Below, piece by piece: positions 8,128 through 17,654 of a stretch of DNA of 64,000 bases. The notes below the pieces were generated by a model, which worked only from the letters and a program-made list of their open reading frames with translations, searched no databases and was not told where the DNA came from. The first letter of the stretch is position 1, and every line of letters starts with the position of its first letter. The translations under genes and the position numbers were made by a program. Origin of the DNA: Romboutsia weinsteinii (GTDB taxonomy: Bacteria; Bacillota; Clostridia; Peptostreptococcales; Peptostreptococcaceae); assembly GCF_002250835.2 (NCBI RefSeq), contig NZ_NOJY02000009.1, forward strand, positions 62,001 to 126,000, read 5' to 3'.

Positions 8128-8886
8128 ATGAGTATATTAATTTTTATTTTTTTATGTGTTGGAGGATTTATAGCAGCATTTGTTGACTCTATAGCAGGAG
8201 GAGGAGGACTTATAAGTATGCCTGTGCTTATGATAGTAGGACTTCCAGCTCATCTTGCTCTTGGGACTAATAAATTTGGTGGGGCATCGGGATGCCTAAT
8301 GAGTACATATAAGTATGTAAAGTCAGGTAAGACAAATAATGACCTATTAAAAAAGCTTGTTCCATTTAGTTTTTTGGGAAGTGTATTAGGTGTTAAATGT
8401 GTTCTTTCAATTAGTGAAAATATACTAAATATATTAGTATTTGTAATGATTTTAGGAGTTGCAATATACACCTTTACATCTAAGGGTCTAGGAGATGAAA
8501 ATAGATTTGAAGAGCTTAATCAAAAAAATATTAGACTAGGGATGATACTTGCATTTGGATTAGGTTTTTATGATGGATTTTTTGGACCTGGAGCAGGTAC
8601 TTTTTTAACTTTTGGATTAATAAAGATTTATGGATTTGATTTTTTACATGCATCTGCCAATACTAAGGTTCTTAATCTTACAAGTAACTTAACAGCTCTT
8701 GTACTATTTATGATATCAGGTCAAGTGCTTTATCAAGTTGCTATTTTTTATGGTATATCTATGATGATAGGGGGATATATTGGTGCTAAGGTTGCTATTA
8801 AGAAGGGTTCTAGTTTAATCAAGCCTATTTTTTTAGTAATGGCAATCGGAGTTGCTGCTAAGTTAGTATATCAAACTATATTATAA
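8128..8886 (+). CDS. TSUP/TauE-SafE family permease
   Basis: A 252-residue membrane protein with about 8 hydrophobic segments, belonging to the sulfite exporter TauE/SafE family. Both family signature loops are visible: FVDSIAGGGGLISMP with the following GTNKFGGASG in the first half, and FYDGFFGPGAGTF with SANTKVLNLTSN in the second. Family members move sulfite, sulfonates or sulfoacetate; the substrate here is unknown. The ATG at 8128 is preferred because GGGAGGA overlaps the alternative ATG at 8116. The nitrilase gene follows 78 bp downstream. Confidence 0.88.
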   Translation: MSILIFIFLCVGGFIAAFVDSIAGGGGLISMPVLMIVGLPAHLALGTNKFGGASGCLMSTYKYVKSGKTNNDLLKKLVPFSFLGSVLGVKCVLSISENILNILVFVMILGVAIYTFTSKGLGDENRFEELNQKNIRLGMILAFGLGFYDGFFGPGAGTFLTFGLIKIYGFDFLHASANTKVLNLTSNLTALVLFMISGQVLYQVAIFYGISMMIGGYIGAKVAIKKGSSLIKPIFLVMAIGVAAKLVYQTIL

Positions 8887-8964
8887 GTATATATTTATAG
8901 CCTATAAAAAGGGGTGAAAATCAACTGGAAAGAGTTAATATTATATATAATTGGGGTGAACTTT

Positions 8965-9849
8965 ATGAATAAAGGTTGGAATCATGAATTAAAGAGAAAT
9001 TTATGCTTTGAAGATAGATATGCGAAAAAAGTAAAAATTGCTGTTATTCAGATGAAGGTTGATAGAGATGTAGATAAAAATATTACTGTAGCAGAGGATT
9101 TTATAAGAAAATCGGTATATGATGGTGCTGATATGGTTGTACTTCCAGAAATGTTTTGCTGTCCATATGAGACTTCTAATTTTCCTATATATGCAGAGCT
9201 AGAGGGAGGAGATATTTATAATAGGCTCTCAAGTATTGCTTCTAGATTTGGTATATACTTAGTAGCTGGTTCTGTTCCAGAAATAGATAAGTTCTGTAGA
9301 GTATATAATACCTCATATATATTTGATAGGAGTGGAACAAAGATTGGAAAACATAGAAAGATGCATTTATTTGATATAGATGTAGAGGGAGGGCAATATT
9401 TTAAGGAATCTGATACCTTAACACCAGGGGATAGTATATGTGTATTTAATACTGAGTTTGGAAAAATGGGATTATGTATATGCTATGACTTTAGGTTTGT
9501 TGAACTTTCCAGAATTATGGTTGATGAAGGTGCTAATATAATTATTGTGCCGGCTGCATTTAATATGACAACAGGTCCTGCTCACTGGGAAAATCTATTT
9601 AAGATGAGAGCAGTGGATAATCAAGTTTATACTATAGGTGCAGCACCAGCTAGAGATTATGATTCTTCTTATACTTCTTATGGAAACTCAATTGTAGTAT
9701 CTCCATGGGGTGAGGTAGTTAATAAGATGAATGAGGAAGAGGGATATTTTATTGTTGATTTGGATTTAAACTATATAGATAAAATAAGAAAAGAGTTGCC
9801 ACTTTTAAAGCAAAGAAGGCATGATATTTATACAATAAGTAACAAATAA
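8965..9849 (+). CDS. Carbon-nitrogen hydrolase, omega-amidase-like
   Basis: A 294-residue nitrilase-superfamily enzyme with the Glu-Lys-Cys triad: Glu62 (VLPEMFCCPYE), Lys132 (HRKMHLFDID) and Cys173 (GLCICYDFRFVE). The HRKMHLFDID segment resembles omega-amidases (Nit2), which hydrolyse alpha-ketoglutaramate to 2-oxoglutarate. Other linear amides are possible. The ATG at 8965 follows GGGGTGAA; a GTG at 8914 would add 17 poorly conserved residues but also has a G-rich sequence before it. The histidine phosphatase gene is 30 bp downstream, suggesting an operon. Confidence 0.87.
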   Translation: MNKGWNHELKRNLCFEDRYAKKVKIAVIQMKVDRDVDKNITVAEDFIRKSVYDGADMVVLPEMFCCPYETSNFPIYAELEGGDIYNRLSSIASRFGIYLVAGSVPEIDKFCRVYNTSYIFDRSGTKIGKHRKMHLFDIDVEGGQYFKESDTLTPGDSICVFNTEFGKMGLCICYDFRFVELSRIMVDEGANIIIVPAAFNMTTGPAHWENLFKMRAVDNQVYTIGAAPARDYDSSYTSYGNSIVVSPWGEVVNKMNEEEGYFIVDLDLNYIDKIRKELPLLKQRRHDIYTISNK

Positions 9850-9879
9850 AAAATAAAAATTTATAAACAGGGGGATAAC

Positions 9880-10458
9880 ATGAGTAAGATATATTTTGTA
9901 AGACATGCAACACCAGATTATTCTGTACATGATGATTCAATTAGACCACTGACTGATAAAGGGGTGGATGATTCTAAAAAAGTCACAGAATTTTTGAGTG
10001 ACAAAGATATACATAAAATATACTCAAGTCCATATAAGAGGTCTGTAGATACTGTTAGTGATTTTGCTAAAAAGTATAATTTAGATATTGAGTTAATAGA
10101 CGATTTTAGAGAAAGAAAAATTAGTGATTATTGGATTGATGACTTTAAAAGTTACTCTAAAAATCAGTGGGAAGATTTTGACTATAAATTAGAACATGGA
10201 GAATCGTTAAGAGAGGTTCAGGTAAGAAATATTAACGAGCTTAGAAAGATATTAAAAAATCATAGTGGTGAAAATATAGTAATAGGAACTCATGGAACAG
10301 CTCTAAGTACTATAATAAACTTTTATAAAAGTGATTTTGAATATAGTGAATTTAAAAGAATAAGTGGAATAATGCCATGGATAGTTTGTATAAATTTTGA
10401 TAATGATAGAGTAGTAGATATCGAAGAGTTTATTTGCGAAACAATAGAATTTATATAA
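9880..10458 (+). CDS. Histidine phosphatase family protein
   Basis: A 192-residue phosphoglycerate-mutase-like phosphatase. The catalytic motif YFVRHATPDYS carries the phospho-accepting histidine (RHA instead of the common RHG). YSSPYKRSVDT supplies the second arginine and IGTHGTALS the second catalytic histidine. The substrate is unknown; related proteins act on small phosphates or nucleotides. A GGGGGATAAC ribosome site precedes the ATG. It probably shares a transcript with the upstream amidase. Confidence 0.85.
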   Translation: MSKIYFVRHATPDYSVHDDSIRPLTDKGVDDSKKVTEFLSDKDIHKIYSSPYKRSVDTVSDFAKKYNLDIELIDDFRERKISDYWIDDFKSYSKNQWEDFDYKLEHGESLREVQVRNINELRKILKNHSGENIVIGTHGTALSTIINFYKSDFEYSEFKRISGIMPWIVCINFDNDRVVDIEEFICETIEFI

Positions 10459-10581
10459 ATAGTGATAATATGAAAGAGTCATAGGTAAAGAAATATAATA
10501 AAGATCAAATATGTGCTTTAGTAGAATTTCAAGAGAGATTCTTTGATTATTATATAGTAATGTAAAGATATTTGATTAAAC

Positions 10582-10612
10582 GCAAAGGAGGAACGAATTG
10601 TTCCTCCTTTGC
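10582..10612. terminator. Perfect inverted repeat between convergent genes
   Basis: GCAAAGGAGGAAC and its exact complement GTTCCTCCTTTGC flank the loop GAATT. It lies between the 3' ends of the phosphatase (plus) and the DUF1540/rubrerythrin operon (minus). T runs are poor on both sides, so termination may be weak or of another kind. The arms carry an AGGAGG sequence, so the folded form hides a ribosome-site-like element. Confidence 0.6.
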
Positions 10613-10674
10613 ATCTTAATAAACTATCAATAAGACGATGAAATATAATATATTAAGTCTTCACTATGTAGTTT

Positions 10675-10989
10675 TTATTTTAATGCAAAAGTAGAACATT
10701 CTGTTTCATTATAGATGTGTACATCGCCTCCATTTACTTGAATAGAGTTTGCAGTACATAGTTTATTGTCGTTATGCTTACAATCTTTTGCATCACATAC
10801 TAAACAATCACAAGGACCGTCTGTATTGGTATTATTAGTCAAATTTGAATAATGAGCTTTGTCTAAGAAAGATGCACAGCAAGTATCACAAGCAGTCTTT
10901 GCCCCATACCCACCAACATTTATACGATTTGCATAACAAACACTTTCTTTGTTATGAGAACATTTAGTAACGCTACAATCTATTTTCAT
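10675..10989 (-). CDS. DUF1540 double-module cysteine-rich protein
   Basis: A 104-residue cytoplasmic protein with two DUF1540 modules: CSVTKCSHNKESVCYANRI and CLVCDAKDCKHNDNKLC, each followed by conserved Cys and Phe. The cysteine spacing implies metal or cluster binding. The function of the family is unknown. It lies 24 bp downstream of rubrerythrin and has its own AAGGAGG site, so the two genes are very likely co-transcribed. That suggests an oxidative-stress or iron-related role (inference). Confidence 0.88.
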   Translation of the reverse strand: MKIDCSVTKCSHNKESVCYANRINVGGYGAKTACDTCCASFLDKAHYSNLTNNTNTDGPCDCLVCDAKDCKHNDNKLCTANSIQVNGGDVHIYNETECSTFALK

Positions 10990-11013
10990 TATTATAAATC
11001 CTCCTTATAAATC

Positions 11014-11559
11014 TTATTTAGAAAAATATCTATCTAGTAAACCTTTAAATGCTTTACCATGTCTAGCTTCATCCTTACACATTTCATGTACTGTGTCGTG
11101 TATTGCATCTAAATTTTCTTGTTTTGCTAAAGTTGCAAGCTCTTTTTTACCTGCACAAGCACCGTATTCTGCCTCAACTCTAGCAGATAGATTTGATTTT
11201 GTATCAGGCATTACAACTTCACCAAGAAGTTCAGCAAATTTAGCAGCATGATCTGCTTCTTCAAATGCTATTCTCCTATATGCCTCAGCTACTTCTGGAT
11301 ATCCTTCTCTGTCAGCTTGGCGGCTCATTGCTAAGTACATACCAACTTCTGTACATTCACCTGTGAAATTTGCTCTTAACATCTCTATAATTTTGTCATT
11401 TACACCTTTTGCTGTACCTATATTGTGCTCGTCAGCCCAGTTAAGCTCATCTGTCATTTCTTTAAACTTGTCAGCTCCAACCTTACATACGGGGCATATT
11501 TCTGGTGGTGTATCTCCTTCGTGGATATATCCACATACTGTACAAACATATTTTTTCAT
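11014..11559 (-). CDS. rbr: Reverse rubrerythrin
   Basis: A 181-residue di-iron peroxidase with the domain order reversed. The rubredoxin domain comes first (Cys6, Cys9, Cys22, Cys25: CTVCG...CPVC), followed by a ferritin-like four-helix domain with [19 protein letters not shown] and DEARHGKAF. Reverse rubrerythrins reduce hydrogen peroxide and oxygen in anaerobic clostridia using NAD(P)H through redox partners. The AAGGAATT ribosome site is moderate. It is the first gene of a two-gene operon with the DUF1540 protein. Confidence 0.93.
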   Translation of the reverse strand: MKKYVCTVCGYIHEGDTPPEICPVCKVGADKFKEMTDELNWADEHNIGTAKGVNDKIIEMLRANFTGECTEVGMYLAMSRQADREGYPEVAEAYRRIAFEEADHAAKFAELLGEVVMPDTKSNLSARVEAEYGACAGKKELATLAKQENLDAIHDTVHEMCKDEARHGKAFKGLLDRYFSK

Positions 11560-12159
11560 TTTTTTAATTCCTTTCTTATTAAAGATAGTACTTTAGTATT
11601 ATTTGTAAATAAATTTTTATTATACAAGATTATTAAAGTAGGAATTATAAATTTTAATAGAGTAGGGGTCGGGTTTTCCGACTCATAGTTATTTTGTTTA
11701 TATAAAAATTATATAGTATGTATAGTGTATATATACTGTATCTATAGTGTATGGATAGACTATGGGGAATAAAAAGAAAAAGAATAAGAAAAAGAAAAAG
11801 AAAAACAACTAATAATAAAATAGGAACTAATAAAAATTAAATACAGTAGTAGTTTAAAATATTAAACTTACATATATAAAAACTAAGGAGGAACAATTAG
11901 ATCATCCTAGAAATGAATATCTAAATATATAAAACTTAAATACTACTTACAGCTTGATATACTGCCCAAGTTTGGAGTAGGAATTATATTTTCAAAATAC
12001 TTTTTCACCTCCTAATTTAATTATAACTTATTCACTAAAAATAAATTGATTATTTTGAAAATTAATACAATAATGCATGGTATGTTAAAAAAATATATAA
12101 AAAATGCCACAAGATAATAAAAATCTTGTGACAAATTTTGAATATAAAAATAATAAAGT
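11560..12159. other. 600-bp non-coding region upstream of rubrerythrin
   Basis: No convincing gene was found. It should contain the minus-strand rubrerythrin promoter; TATAAT-like sequence occurs near 11618 on that strand. A small GC hairpin (GGTCGG/CCGACT) lies near 11670. TATAGTGTAT is repeated near 11720 and 11742. Tiny frames exist: a lysine-rich 16-codon ORF at 11762-11812, and a 21-codon minus-strand frame near 12009-11944 whose GTG overlaps its own ribosome site. None is supported. The last 60 bp hold the terminator of the 12160 gene. Confidence 0.5.
12096..12130 (-). terminator. Terminator of the 12160-12435 gene
   Basis: Read on the minus strand, CACAAGAT and ATCTTGTG pair around a 7-base loop and are followed by GCATTTTTTATA. 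Confidence 0.85.
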
Positions 12160-12435
12160 TTATCTATTTATTTTTAACTCCCAATCAGCCTTAGAGAATA
12201 AATCAGATTGACTTAAGTGTTTTCTTATTATGTATGAAGTTCCATCTTTCTTGTACTCAGCCTCATAAGAATAACCATATTTCTCGATTTCATAATAATC
12301 TAATATCTTAACTGGTTCACCAGCTCTTAAAGAGATAGTCTTTGTATTAGTATCACTACCATCAATATGAGCCTTAATTCTTCTAGCTTTTGCTATATGA
12401 GCTATGTCATTTATATCGAACTCTCTTTTTATCAT
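12160..12435 (-). CDS. Conserved-looking hypothetical protein
   Basis: A 91-residue soluble protein, not recognised. It has a charged N-terminal region with KARRIKAHIDGSDTNTKT, a central LRAGEPVKILDYYEIEKYG that reads like beta strands, and a basic C-terminus. There is no signal peptide or membrane segment. GAGGTG lies 7 bp before the ATG on the minus strand and a good terminator follows, which supports a real monocistronic gene. Confidence 0.7.
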   Translation of the reverse strand: MIKREFDINDIAHIAKARRIKAHIDGSDTNTKTISLRAGEPVKILDYYEIEKYGYSYEAEYKKDGTSYIIRKHLSQSDLFSKADWELKINR

Positions 12436-12612
12436 TTATAATCACCTCAATATATTATGTATCTTCTTATTATATATATAATACTAATAAAATACTATAA
12501 AAATAAATTTATATCGATAATATTAATTTATAATCACTGACTAAATTTGGAAAATTATGTTATGATAGAGATAATTAAACATAGATTCAATTAAGAAGTG
12601 GGAGACGTTAGG

Positions 12613-14361
12613 ATGTTTGAGAACTTATTAGAATTATTACTTGATACTATGCCTTATTCGGTATGGATTAGAGATATAGATGGGAAATTTATCTTTGCAA
12701 ATGATTTTTACTGCAAGAATATGAATTTAACAAAAAAAGAAATATTAGGAAAGACTGTATTTGATATATATAAAGAAGAATTGGCTATAGAGTATACAAA
12801 AAACTATAAGGATGTTATTGATAATCAAAGGCCAATTGAGTTTTCAGGATATACTAATGAAGATTTTTTAGAATGCTATATTGCTCCAATGAAAAAAAAT
12901 GGAGAAATAATTGCTTTTTTAGGTATATTACAAAATCAAACTAAGAGAAAAAGATATGAAGAAGAAATTATAATGCAAAAGAATGTACTTAAAACTCTTA
13001 TAGATACTATACCTGATTCTATTTTTTATAAAGATATAGATGGAACATACTTAGATTGTAATGTAGCTTTTGCTAGGGATTATCTTAATTTAGATAGAGA
13101 AGACATAATAGGTAAAAAAGATATTGAAATAATGAAAGATGAGAAAGAGCTAAAAACACTAGTTGAAGTAGATTCGAAAATTATTGAGACTAAAGAGAAG
13201 CAGACTATTCGTATAAAAAGAGAACACAAAAATAAAATAAAGTATATGGAAACAATAAAAACACCAATTTTAAATAAAAATGGTGAAGTATGGGGTATTG
13301 TGGGTATATCTAGAGATATGACAGTTTCAGTACTTGCTGAAAAAGATTTAAAAAAGTTAACATATAAAGATAAGCTAACAGGAGCTTATAATAGGTCTTA
13401 TTTTGAGAAGAAGATAGAAAGCCTAAAGAAAGATAAGTATATGCCACTTAGTTTAATTATGGGTGATGTAGATGGACTTAAAATAGTAAATGACACTATC
13501 GGTCATTTAGAAGGCGATAAGCTTTTAATGAATATTACAAGAGTAATTAAAAATATTTGCAGAAGAGAAGACCTAGTAATAAGATGGGGAGGAGATGAGA
13601 TAATTATACTTCTTCCAAATACAGATTATGATAGTGCTAAAAAAGTTTGTGAGAGAATAAGAGAAGCTTGTAAAGAAGAACCATATACATTTTTACCTCT
13701 TAGCATATCTTTGGGTTGTGCAACTAAGACTAGTATAGAAGATAATATAGAAGATATAATTAAAGAAGCTGAGGGTAAGGTGTATAAAGAAAAACTCCCA
13801 CAAAGAAGAACCAAGACTTATATGATAGAATCATTACAGAATACTTTAAAGGAAAGAAGTCCAGAAACTCATGCTCACTCAGAGCGAGTAGTAAAATATT
13901 CAAAAAGGCTTGGAGAAGCACTAAATTTAACTAGAGATAAAATGGAAGATTTAATAGTATCAGCCAAATTACATGATATTGGTAAGATAGCAATACCTGA
14001 TGAAATCTTAAGAAAGCCAAGTAAGTTAGCTGAAGAAGAAATGGAAGTCGTCAAGATGCACACAGAAAAGGGGTATAGAATTGTTAAGATGAACCCAAAT
14101 ATCGGTCACATAGCAAAGACAATTCTTTCTCATCATGAAAGATGGGATGGAAATGGATACCCTTTTGGTCTAAAAAAAGAAGAAATACCTTATTTATCAA
14201 GAATAATAGCGGTAGCAGATTCCTATGATGCCATGACAAGTTTACGAAGTTATAGAAAGCCGGTTAGTAATGAAGAAGCACTTAGGGAAATAAAAAGGTG
14301 TTCAGGTACTCAATTTGATCCTGAAATAGCTTATGCATTTATTAATTTGTTTACTAATTAA
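12613..14361 (+). CDS. PAS-PAS-GGDEF-HD-GYP cyclic-di-GMP protein
   Basis: A 582-residue soluble signalling protein. Two PAS domains (about 1-115 and 125-245) are followed by a diguanylate cyclase domain (about 250-405) with RWGGDEI, a conservative variant of GGDEF, and an RXXD inhibitory site (RRED) five residues before it. The HD-GYP phosphodiesterase domain (about 415-580) has HDIGK and GNGYP. Both synthesis and breakdown residues look intact, so the net activity cannot be predicted. There are no membrane segments, so it senses a cytoplasmic signal. The ATG at 12613 is chosen over the GTG at 12598, which contains the GGGAG ribosome site. Confidence 0.92.
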   Translation: MFENLLELLLDTMPYSVWIRDIDGKFIFANDFYCKNMNLTKKEILGKTVFDIYKEELAIEYTKNYKDVIDNQRPIEFSGYTNEDFLECYIAPMKKNGEIIAFLGILQNQTKRKRYEEEIIMQKNVLKTLIDTIPDSIFYKDIDGTYLDCNVAFARDYLNLDREDIIGKKDIEIMKDEKELKTLVEVDSKIIETKEKQTIRIKREHKNKIKYMETIKTPILNKNGEVWGIVGISRDMTVSVLAEKDLKKLTYKDKLTGAYNRSYFEKKIESLKKDKYMPLSLIMGDVDGLKIVNDTIGHLEGDKLLMNITRVIKNICRREDLVIRWGGDEIIILLPNTDYDSAKKVCERIREACKEEPYTFLPLSISLGCATKTSIEDNIEDIIKEAEGKVYKEKLPQRRTKTYMIESLQNTLKERSPETHAHSERVVKYSKRLGEALNLTRDKMEDLIVSAKLHDIGKIAIPDEILRKPSKLAEEEMEVVKMHTEKGYRIVKMNPNIGHIAKTILSHHERWDGNGYPFGLKKEEIPYLSRIIAVADSYDAMTSLRSYRKPVSNEEALREIKRCSGTQFDPEIAYAFINLFTN

Positions 14362-14391
14362 AATTGAATATTTAACCATTATATAAAATAT

Positions 14392-14420
14392 TTGTTAAAT
14401 ATAGTTATATGTAGTATAAT
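14392..14420 (+). promoter_or_regulatory. Promoter of the TPP riboswitch operon
   Basis: TTGTTA (14392-14397) and TATAAT (14415-14420) are separated by 17 bp, just upstream of the riboswitch. Confidence 0.75.
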
Positions 14421-14435
14421 TGAGTTGAAAATATA

Positions 14436-14516
14436 TGGCAGGGGAGCAGTATGCTGAGAGGAGATTTAATCTCGACCCTTTAACCTGTTTGGATAATTCC
14501 AGCGTAGGGAGACACA
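14436..14516 (+). promoter_or_regulatory. TPP riboswitch (THI element)
   Basis: The conserved THI-box segments are present in order: GGGGAGC, then GCTGAGAGGAG, CGACCCTTTAACCTG, GGATAATTCCAGCG and TAGGGAG. It binds thiamine pyrophosphate. A terminator hairpin follows 10 bp later, so binding should shut off the thiamine/HMP transport operon. Confidence 0.96.
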
Positions 14517-14525
14517 CAAGTACTT

Positions 14526-14566
14526 AAAAAGTCTTATCTTCTATGGATAGGACTTTTATTTTTTAT
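14526..14566 (+). terminator. Expression-platform terminator of the TPP riboswitch
   Basis: GTCTTATC pairs with GATAGGAC, extended by A and T runs, and ends in TTTTATTTTTT. Confidence 0.85.
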
Positions 14567-14619
14567 AAAAAACTACGCATAAAATTAAATATTAATATAA
14601 ATGAAAGGTGGATTTAAAA

Positions 14620-14910
14620 ATGGTAATAGCAGACGTAGCAGTAATGCCACTAAGACCTTATGCAGGAGAAGAAGAAATGTACAAGGTAGTAGATGCATGT
14701 ATTGAAGTAATTGAAAAGAGTGGGTTAAAACACGAAGTAGGAGCAAATAGTACAACTATTGAGGGTGAATTTGATGAAGTGTTTGATTTACTAAAAATAG
14801 TACACAAGATACCTTTTAACCTTGGTTGCGAAAGAGTTATAACTGTAGCGAGAATAGATGAAAAGGCTGGGGGCATAACTATAGATGACAAACTTAAAAA
14901 CCATAGATAA
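14620..14910 (+). CDS. MTH1187/YkoF-family thiamine-binding protein
   Basis: A 96-residue protein of the MTH1187 (DUF77, YkoF-like) family. MVIADVAVMPLRP opens the first beta strand of the ferredoxin-like fold, and the C-terminal RVITVARIDEKAGG is the last strand. YkoF-type proteins bind thiamine or its hydroxymethylpyrimidine part. It is the first gene behind a TPP riboswitch and overlaps the permease gene by 26 bp, so it likely helps deliver or scavenge pyrimidine precursor in the cytoplasm. The ATG at 14620 follows AAAGGTGG; a GTG at 14608 lies within that ribosome site. Confidence 0.87.
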   Translation: MVIADVAVMPLRPYAGEEEMYKVVDACIEVIEKSGLKHEVGANSTTIEGEFDEVFDLLKIVHKIPFNLGCERVITVARIDEKAGGITIDDKLKNHR

Positions 14911-15649
14911 AATAAAAAATAGTTTATATCCTATAGCTACTTTTTTATTAATCTTGGTAATATGGCAATTTGCTGTTGATGGATGTAATATACCTCAATA
15001 TATATTACCTTCACCAACAGATATTATAGGTGTGTTTTTTAAAGATTATCAAAATCTTTCTATGCACACAATAGTAACTCTAAAAGAAGCTATAATTGGT
15101 TTTGTAGTTGCAATATTAATTTCATTACTAATGGGAATAGCAATGGACTTTGTACCTATATTTAAAAAATGCTTCTATCCTATTATGTTAGTATCACAAA
15201 CAATACCTACAATTACTATTGCACCACTGCTTGTAATTTGGTTTGGATTTGAGACACTTCCTAAAATAATAATGGTAACTATGACATGTTTCTTCCCAAT
15301 ACTAATAAGCTTTGTAGATGGGATAGAGAATATAGATAAAGATTATTTAAATTTATTTAAAACTATGAATTCAGGAAAACTAAGTACATTTATACATCTT
15401 AAGTTTCCTATGGCAATGGACAAGTTCTTCTCTGGACTTAAAATATCAGCAACGTATGCAGTAATGGCAGCTACAGTTGCTGAGTGGTTAGGTGGGACAG
15501 AAGGTCTTGGAGTATATATGGTAAGATCAAAGAGTGCTTATGCACTTGATAAGGTTTTTGCTTCAACAATATTGGTAGTAATATTTAGCTTAGTGTTTGT
15601 AGGGATTATACAAGCTATAAGAAAAATAGCACTTAGGCACAATGAATAG
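14885..15649 (+). CDS. thiX: ABC transporter permease for thiamine precursor
   Basis: A 254-residue permease of the SsuC/TauC/ThiX type with about six hydrophobic segments. The cytoplasmic EAA-like loop is in the centre (around [19 protein letters not shown]). With the upstream TPP riboswitch, the ThiY-type binding protein and the ATPase, it forms the ThiXYZ importer for the pyrimidine moiety (formylaminopyrimidine/HMP). The start overlaps the preceding gene by 26 bp and the stop lies 11 bp before the lipoprotein start, indicating tight translational coupling. Confidence 0.87.
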   Translation: MTNLKTIDKIKNSLYPIATFLLILVIWQFAVDGCNIPQYILPSPTDIIGVFFKDYQNLSMHTIVTLKEAIIGFVVAILISLLMGIAMDFVPIFKKCFYPIMLVSQTIPTITIAPLLVIWFGFETLPKIIMVTMTCFFPILISFVDGIENIDKDYLNLFKTMNSGKLSTFIHLKFPMAMDKFFSGLKISATYAVMAATVAEWLGGTEGLGVYMVRSKSAYALDKVFASTILVVIFSLVFVGIIQAIRKIALRHNE

Positions 15650-15659
15650 GGAGGAAATT

Positions 15660-16673
15660 ATGAGACTAAAGAAATTAATATCATTAGGATTAGTAGGGGC
15701 TCTTACAATAGGGTTACTTACAGGATGTTCATCAAAGGACAAAGGTTCAGATACAGAAGGTAACGAGGATTTAAAAAAAGTAACTATGGTACTAGATTGG
15801 ACTCCAAATACTAACCATACAGGACTATTTGTAGCACTTGAAAAAGGATACTACAAGGATTTAGGATTAGATGTTGATATAATACAACCACCAGATGGAG
15901 GAGCGGCAACATTGGTTGCAACTGGTAAAGCTGATTTTGGTATAAGCTATCAAGAGGAAGTTACTTTTGCTAAGACTAGTGAAGATCCACTTCCTATCAA
16001 ATCAATTGCAACAGTTATTCAACACAACACATCAGGTTTTGCATCAAGAAAAGATAAAAATATAACTTCGCCTAAAGACTTTGAAGGAAAGACTTATGGA
16101 GGATGGGGTTCTCCATCTGAAGATGCAATACTTAAGGCAGTAATGGAAAAGAATAATGCAGACTTTAATAAATTAAAAGTTGTAGATATTGGACAAGATG
16201 ATTTCTTTGCAGCAACTGAAAAAAGAATAGATTTTGCTTGGATATTTGAAGGTTGGGATGCAATAGAAGCTAACAAACGTGGACTTGATTTAAACTTTAT
16301 ACCACTTAAGGATTTAGATGAAAGATTAGACTACTATACTCCACTTATAATATCTAATGAAAAACTACTTAAGGAAGAACCAAATTTAGCTAAAAAGTTT
16401 TTAGAAGCTACTAGTAAAGGATATGAGTTTGCTATAGAGAATCCTACTGAGTCTGCTAAGATATTAGTTAAGCATGCACCAGAAATAGACGAAGAATTAG
16501 CAATAAAAAGCCAAGAATACTTAGCAGATAAATATAAAGATGATGCAAGTAAATGGGGTGAAATGAAGGATAGTGTATGGAATAACTATACTGCATTTTT
16601 AACTGAGTACAAATTAATTAATAAGGAAATGAAAGCTAGTGAAGCATATACTAATGAATTCTTACCACAATAA
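15660..16673 (+). CDS. thiY: ThiY-type substrate-binding lipoprotein
   Basis: A 337-residue secreted lipoprotein. The signal peptide ends in a lipobox, LLTGC, around residue 21. The mature part opens with [19 protein letters not shown], the NMT1/ThiY signature, and [18 protein letters not shown]. It should capture a pyrimidine thiamine precursor on the outer face of the membrane. The ATG at 15660 follows GGGAGGAAATT; an earlier ATG at 15642 overlaps the permease end and would misplace the signal peptide. Confidence 0.9.
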   Translation: MRLKKLISLGLVGALTIGLLTGCSSKDKGSDTEGNEDLKKVTMVLDWTPNTNHTGLFVALEKGYYKDLGLDVDIIQPPDGGAATLVATGKADFGISYQEEVTFAKTSEDPLPIKSIATVIQHNTSGFASRKDKNITSPKDFEGKTYGGWGSPSEDAILKAVMEKNNADFNKLKVVDIGQDDFFAATEKRIDFAWIFEGWDAIEANKRGLDLNFIPLKDLDERLDYYTPLIISNEKLLKEEPNLAKKFLEATSKGYEFAIENPTESAKILVKHAPEIDEELAIKSQEYLADKYKDDASKWGEMKDSVWNNYTAFLTEYKLINKEMKASEAYTNEFLPQ

Positions 16674-17394
16674 TAAGTTAGAAAAAAATAGATTAAAAAA
16701 GATAAGTATAGAGGGTATTTCAAAGTCTTATGGCGAAGTAGAGATTCTTAAAAGTATAAGCATAGATGTACTAGAAGGTGAGTTTGTAGCAATACTTGGT
16801 CCTAGTGGATGTGGTAAAAGTACAATATTTAATATTGTTGCAGATCTAGAGGATTGTAATGATGGTAAGGTAGATATTAATGGCAAGTTAAGTTATATGT
16901 ATCAAAAAGATCTATTACTTCCATACAAAACAATAATAGACAATGTGTCTCTTCCTATGATTTTAAATAAGGAAAAAAAGAACAAAGTCTATGAAAAAGT
17001 TAAGCCTTATTTTGAAACATTTGGCCTTAGTGGATATGAGAATAAATACCCAAATGAGCTTTCTGGAGGGATGAAGCAAAGAGCGAATTTCCTTAGAACT
17101 TTTATAAATTCTAATGATATTATGCTTTTGGATGAACCTTTTGGAGCGTTAGACTCTATAACTAAAGATTCTATGCAAAGATGGCTTTTAGATGTTAGAA
17201 AGAAAGTAAATTCAACTATACTTTTGATTACTCATGATATTGATGAGGCTATAATGCTTGCTGATAGGATATATGTTATATCTAAAAAGCCTTCTGTAGT
17301 TAAAGAGGAGTTTGTTATAGACAAGTTTTACTATAATGAAGATAAGTTAGAAAACATTGTTAAATTAAAAAAAGAAATACTAAACTTATTATAG
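16654..17394 (+). CDS. thiZ: ThiZ-type ABC ATPase
   Basis: A 246-residue ABC ATPase that energises the ThiXY importer. Walker A is GPSGCGKST, the Q-loop MYQKDLLLP, the signature LSGGMKQR and Walker [13 protein letters not shown]. The start is uncertain: ATG 16654 overlaps thiY by 20 bp, GTG 16639 is also in frame, and neither has a strong ribosome site, suggesting translation coupled to thiY. A terminator directly after the gene ends the riboswitch operon. Confidence 0.88.
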   Translation: MNSYHNNKLEKNRLKKISIEGISKSYGEVEILKSISIDVLEGEFVAILGPSGCGKSTIFNIVADLEDCNDGKVDINGKLSYMYQKDLLLPYKTIIDNVSLPMILNKEKKNKVYEKVKPYFETFGLSGYENKYPNELSGGMKQRANFLRTFINSNDIMLLDEPFGALDSITKDSMQRWLLDVRKKVNSTILLITHDIDEAIMLADRIYVISKKPSVVKEEFVIDKFYYNEDKLENIVKLKKEILNLL

Positions 17395-17407
17395 ATAGTT
17401 TTAATAT

Positions 17408-17450
17408 AAAATACCCTAGAGTGGATATTCACTATAGGGTATTTTTATTT
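17408..17450 (+). terminator. Terminator of the thi operon
   Basis: AAAATACCCTA pairs with TATAGGGTATTTT around a loop that itself contains GTGGATATTCAC, followed by TTTATTT. Confidence 0.88.
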
Positions 17451-17468
17451 ATACATTGTAATGTAGAG

Positions 17469-17529
17469 TTTTACATATTCTCAATAATTATATTGTTAAG
17501 AATATGTAAAATATGTTAAGAATATGTAA
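17469..17529. repeat. Repeated 16-mer with inverted copy
   Basis: TGTTAAGAATATGTAA occurs at 17494-17509 and 17514-17529 (20-bp period). Its core AGAATATGTAAAA occurs inverted at 17469-17482. Spacing by about two helical turns suggests a protein-binding array or promoter duplication upstream of the small peptide gene at 17655. Confidence 0.5.
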
Positions 17530-17654
17530 GTGAGTATACAATATATATATCAATTGAATATATATAAATGTAAGAAAGATTAAGATTTGAATAAGTAAGT
17601 GTCATCGCTTTTAAAATTATTAATATTATAATTTTTATATAAGGAGATGTTAAG

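Noticed and set aside
10582-10612. Small regulatory RNA hairpin with hidden ribosome site
   Set aside because: Its position between convergent gene ends is explained well enough by termination; no promoter seen.
11762-11812. Lysine-rich 16-codon ORF
   Set aside because: It arises from an A-rich tract, has no ribosome site and no conserved feature.
11944-12009. Minus-strand 21-codon frame with GTG start
   Set aside because: The start overlaps its own AGGAGG sequence and the product is too short to judge; kept only as part of the gap description.
17494-17529. Start of a CRISPR array
   Set aside because: Only two short direct copies with 4-bp spacing; no spacers or cas genes.
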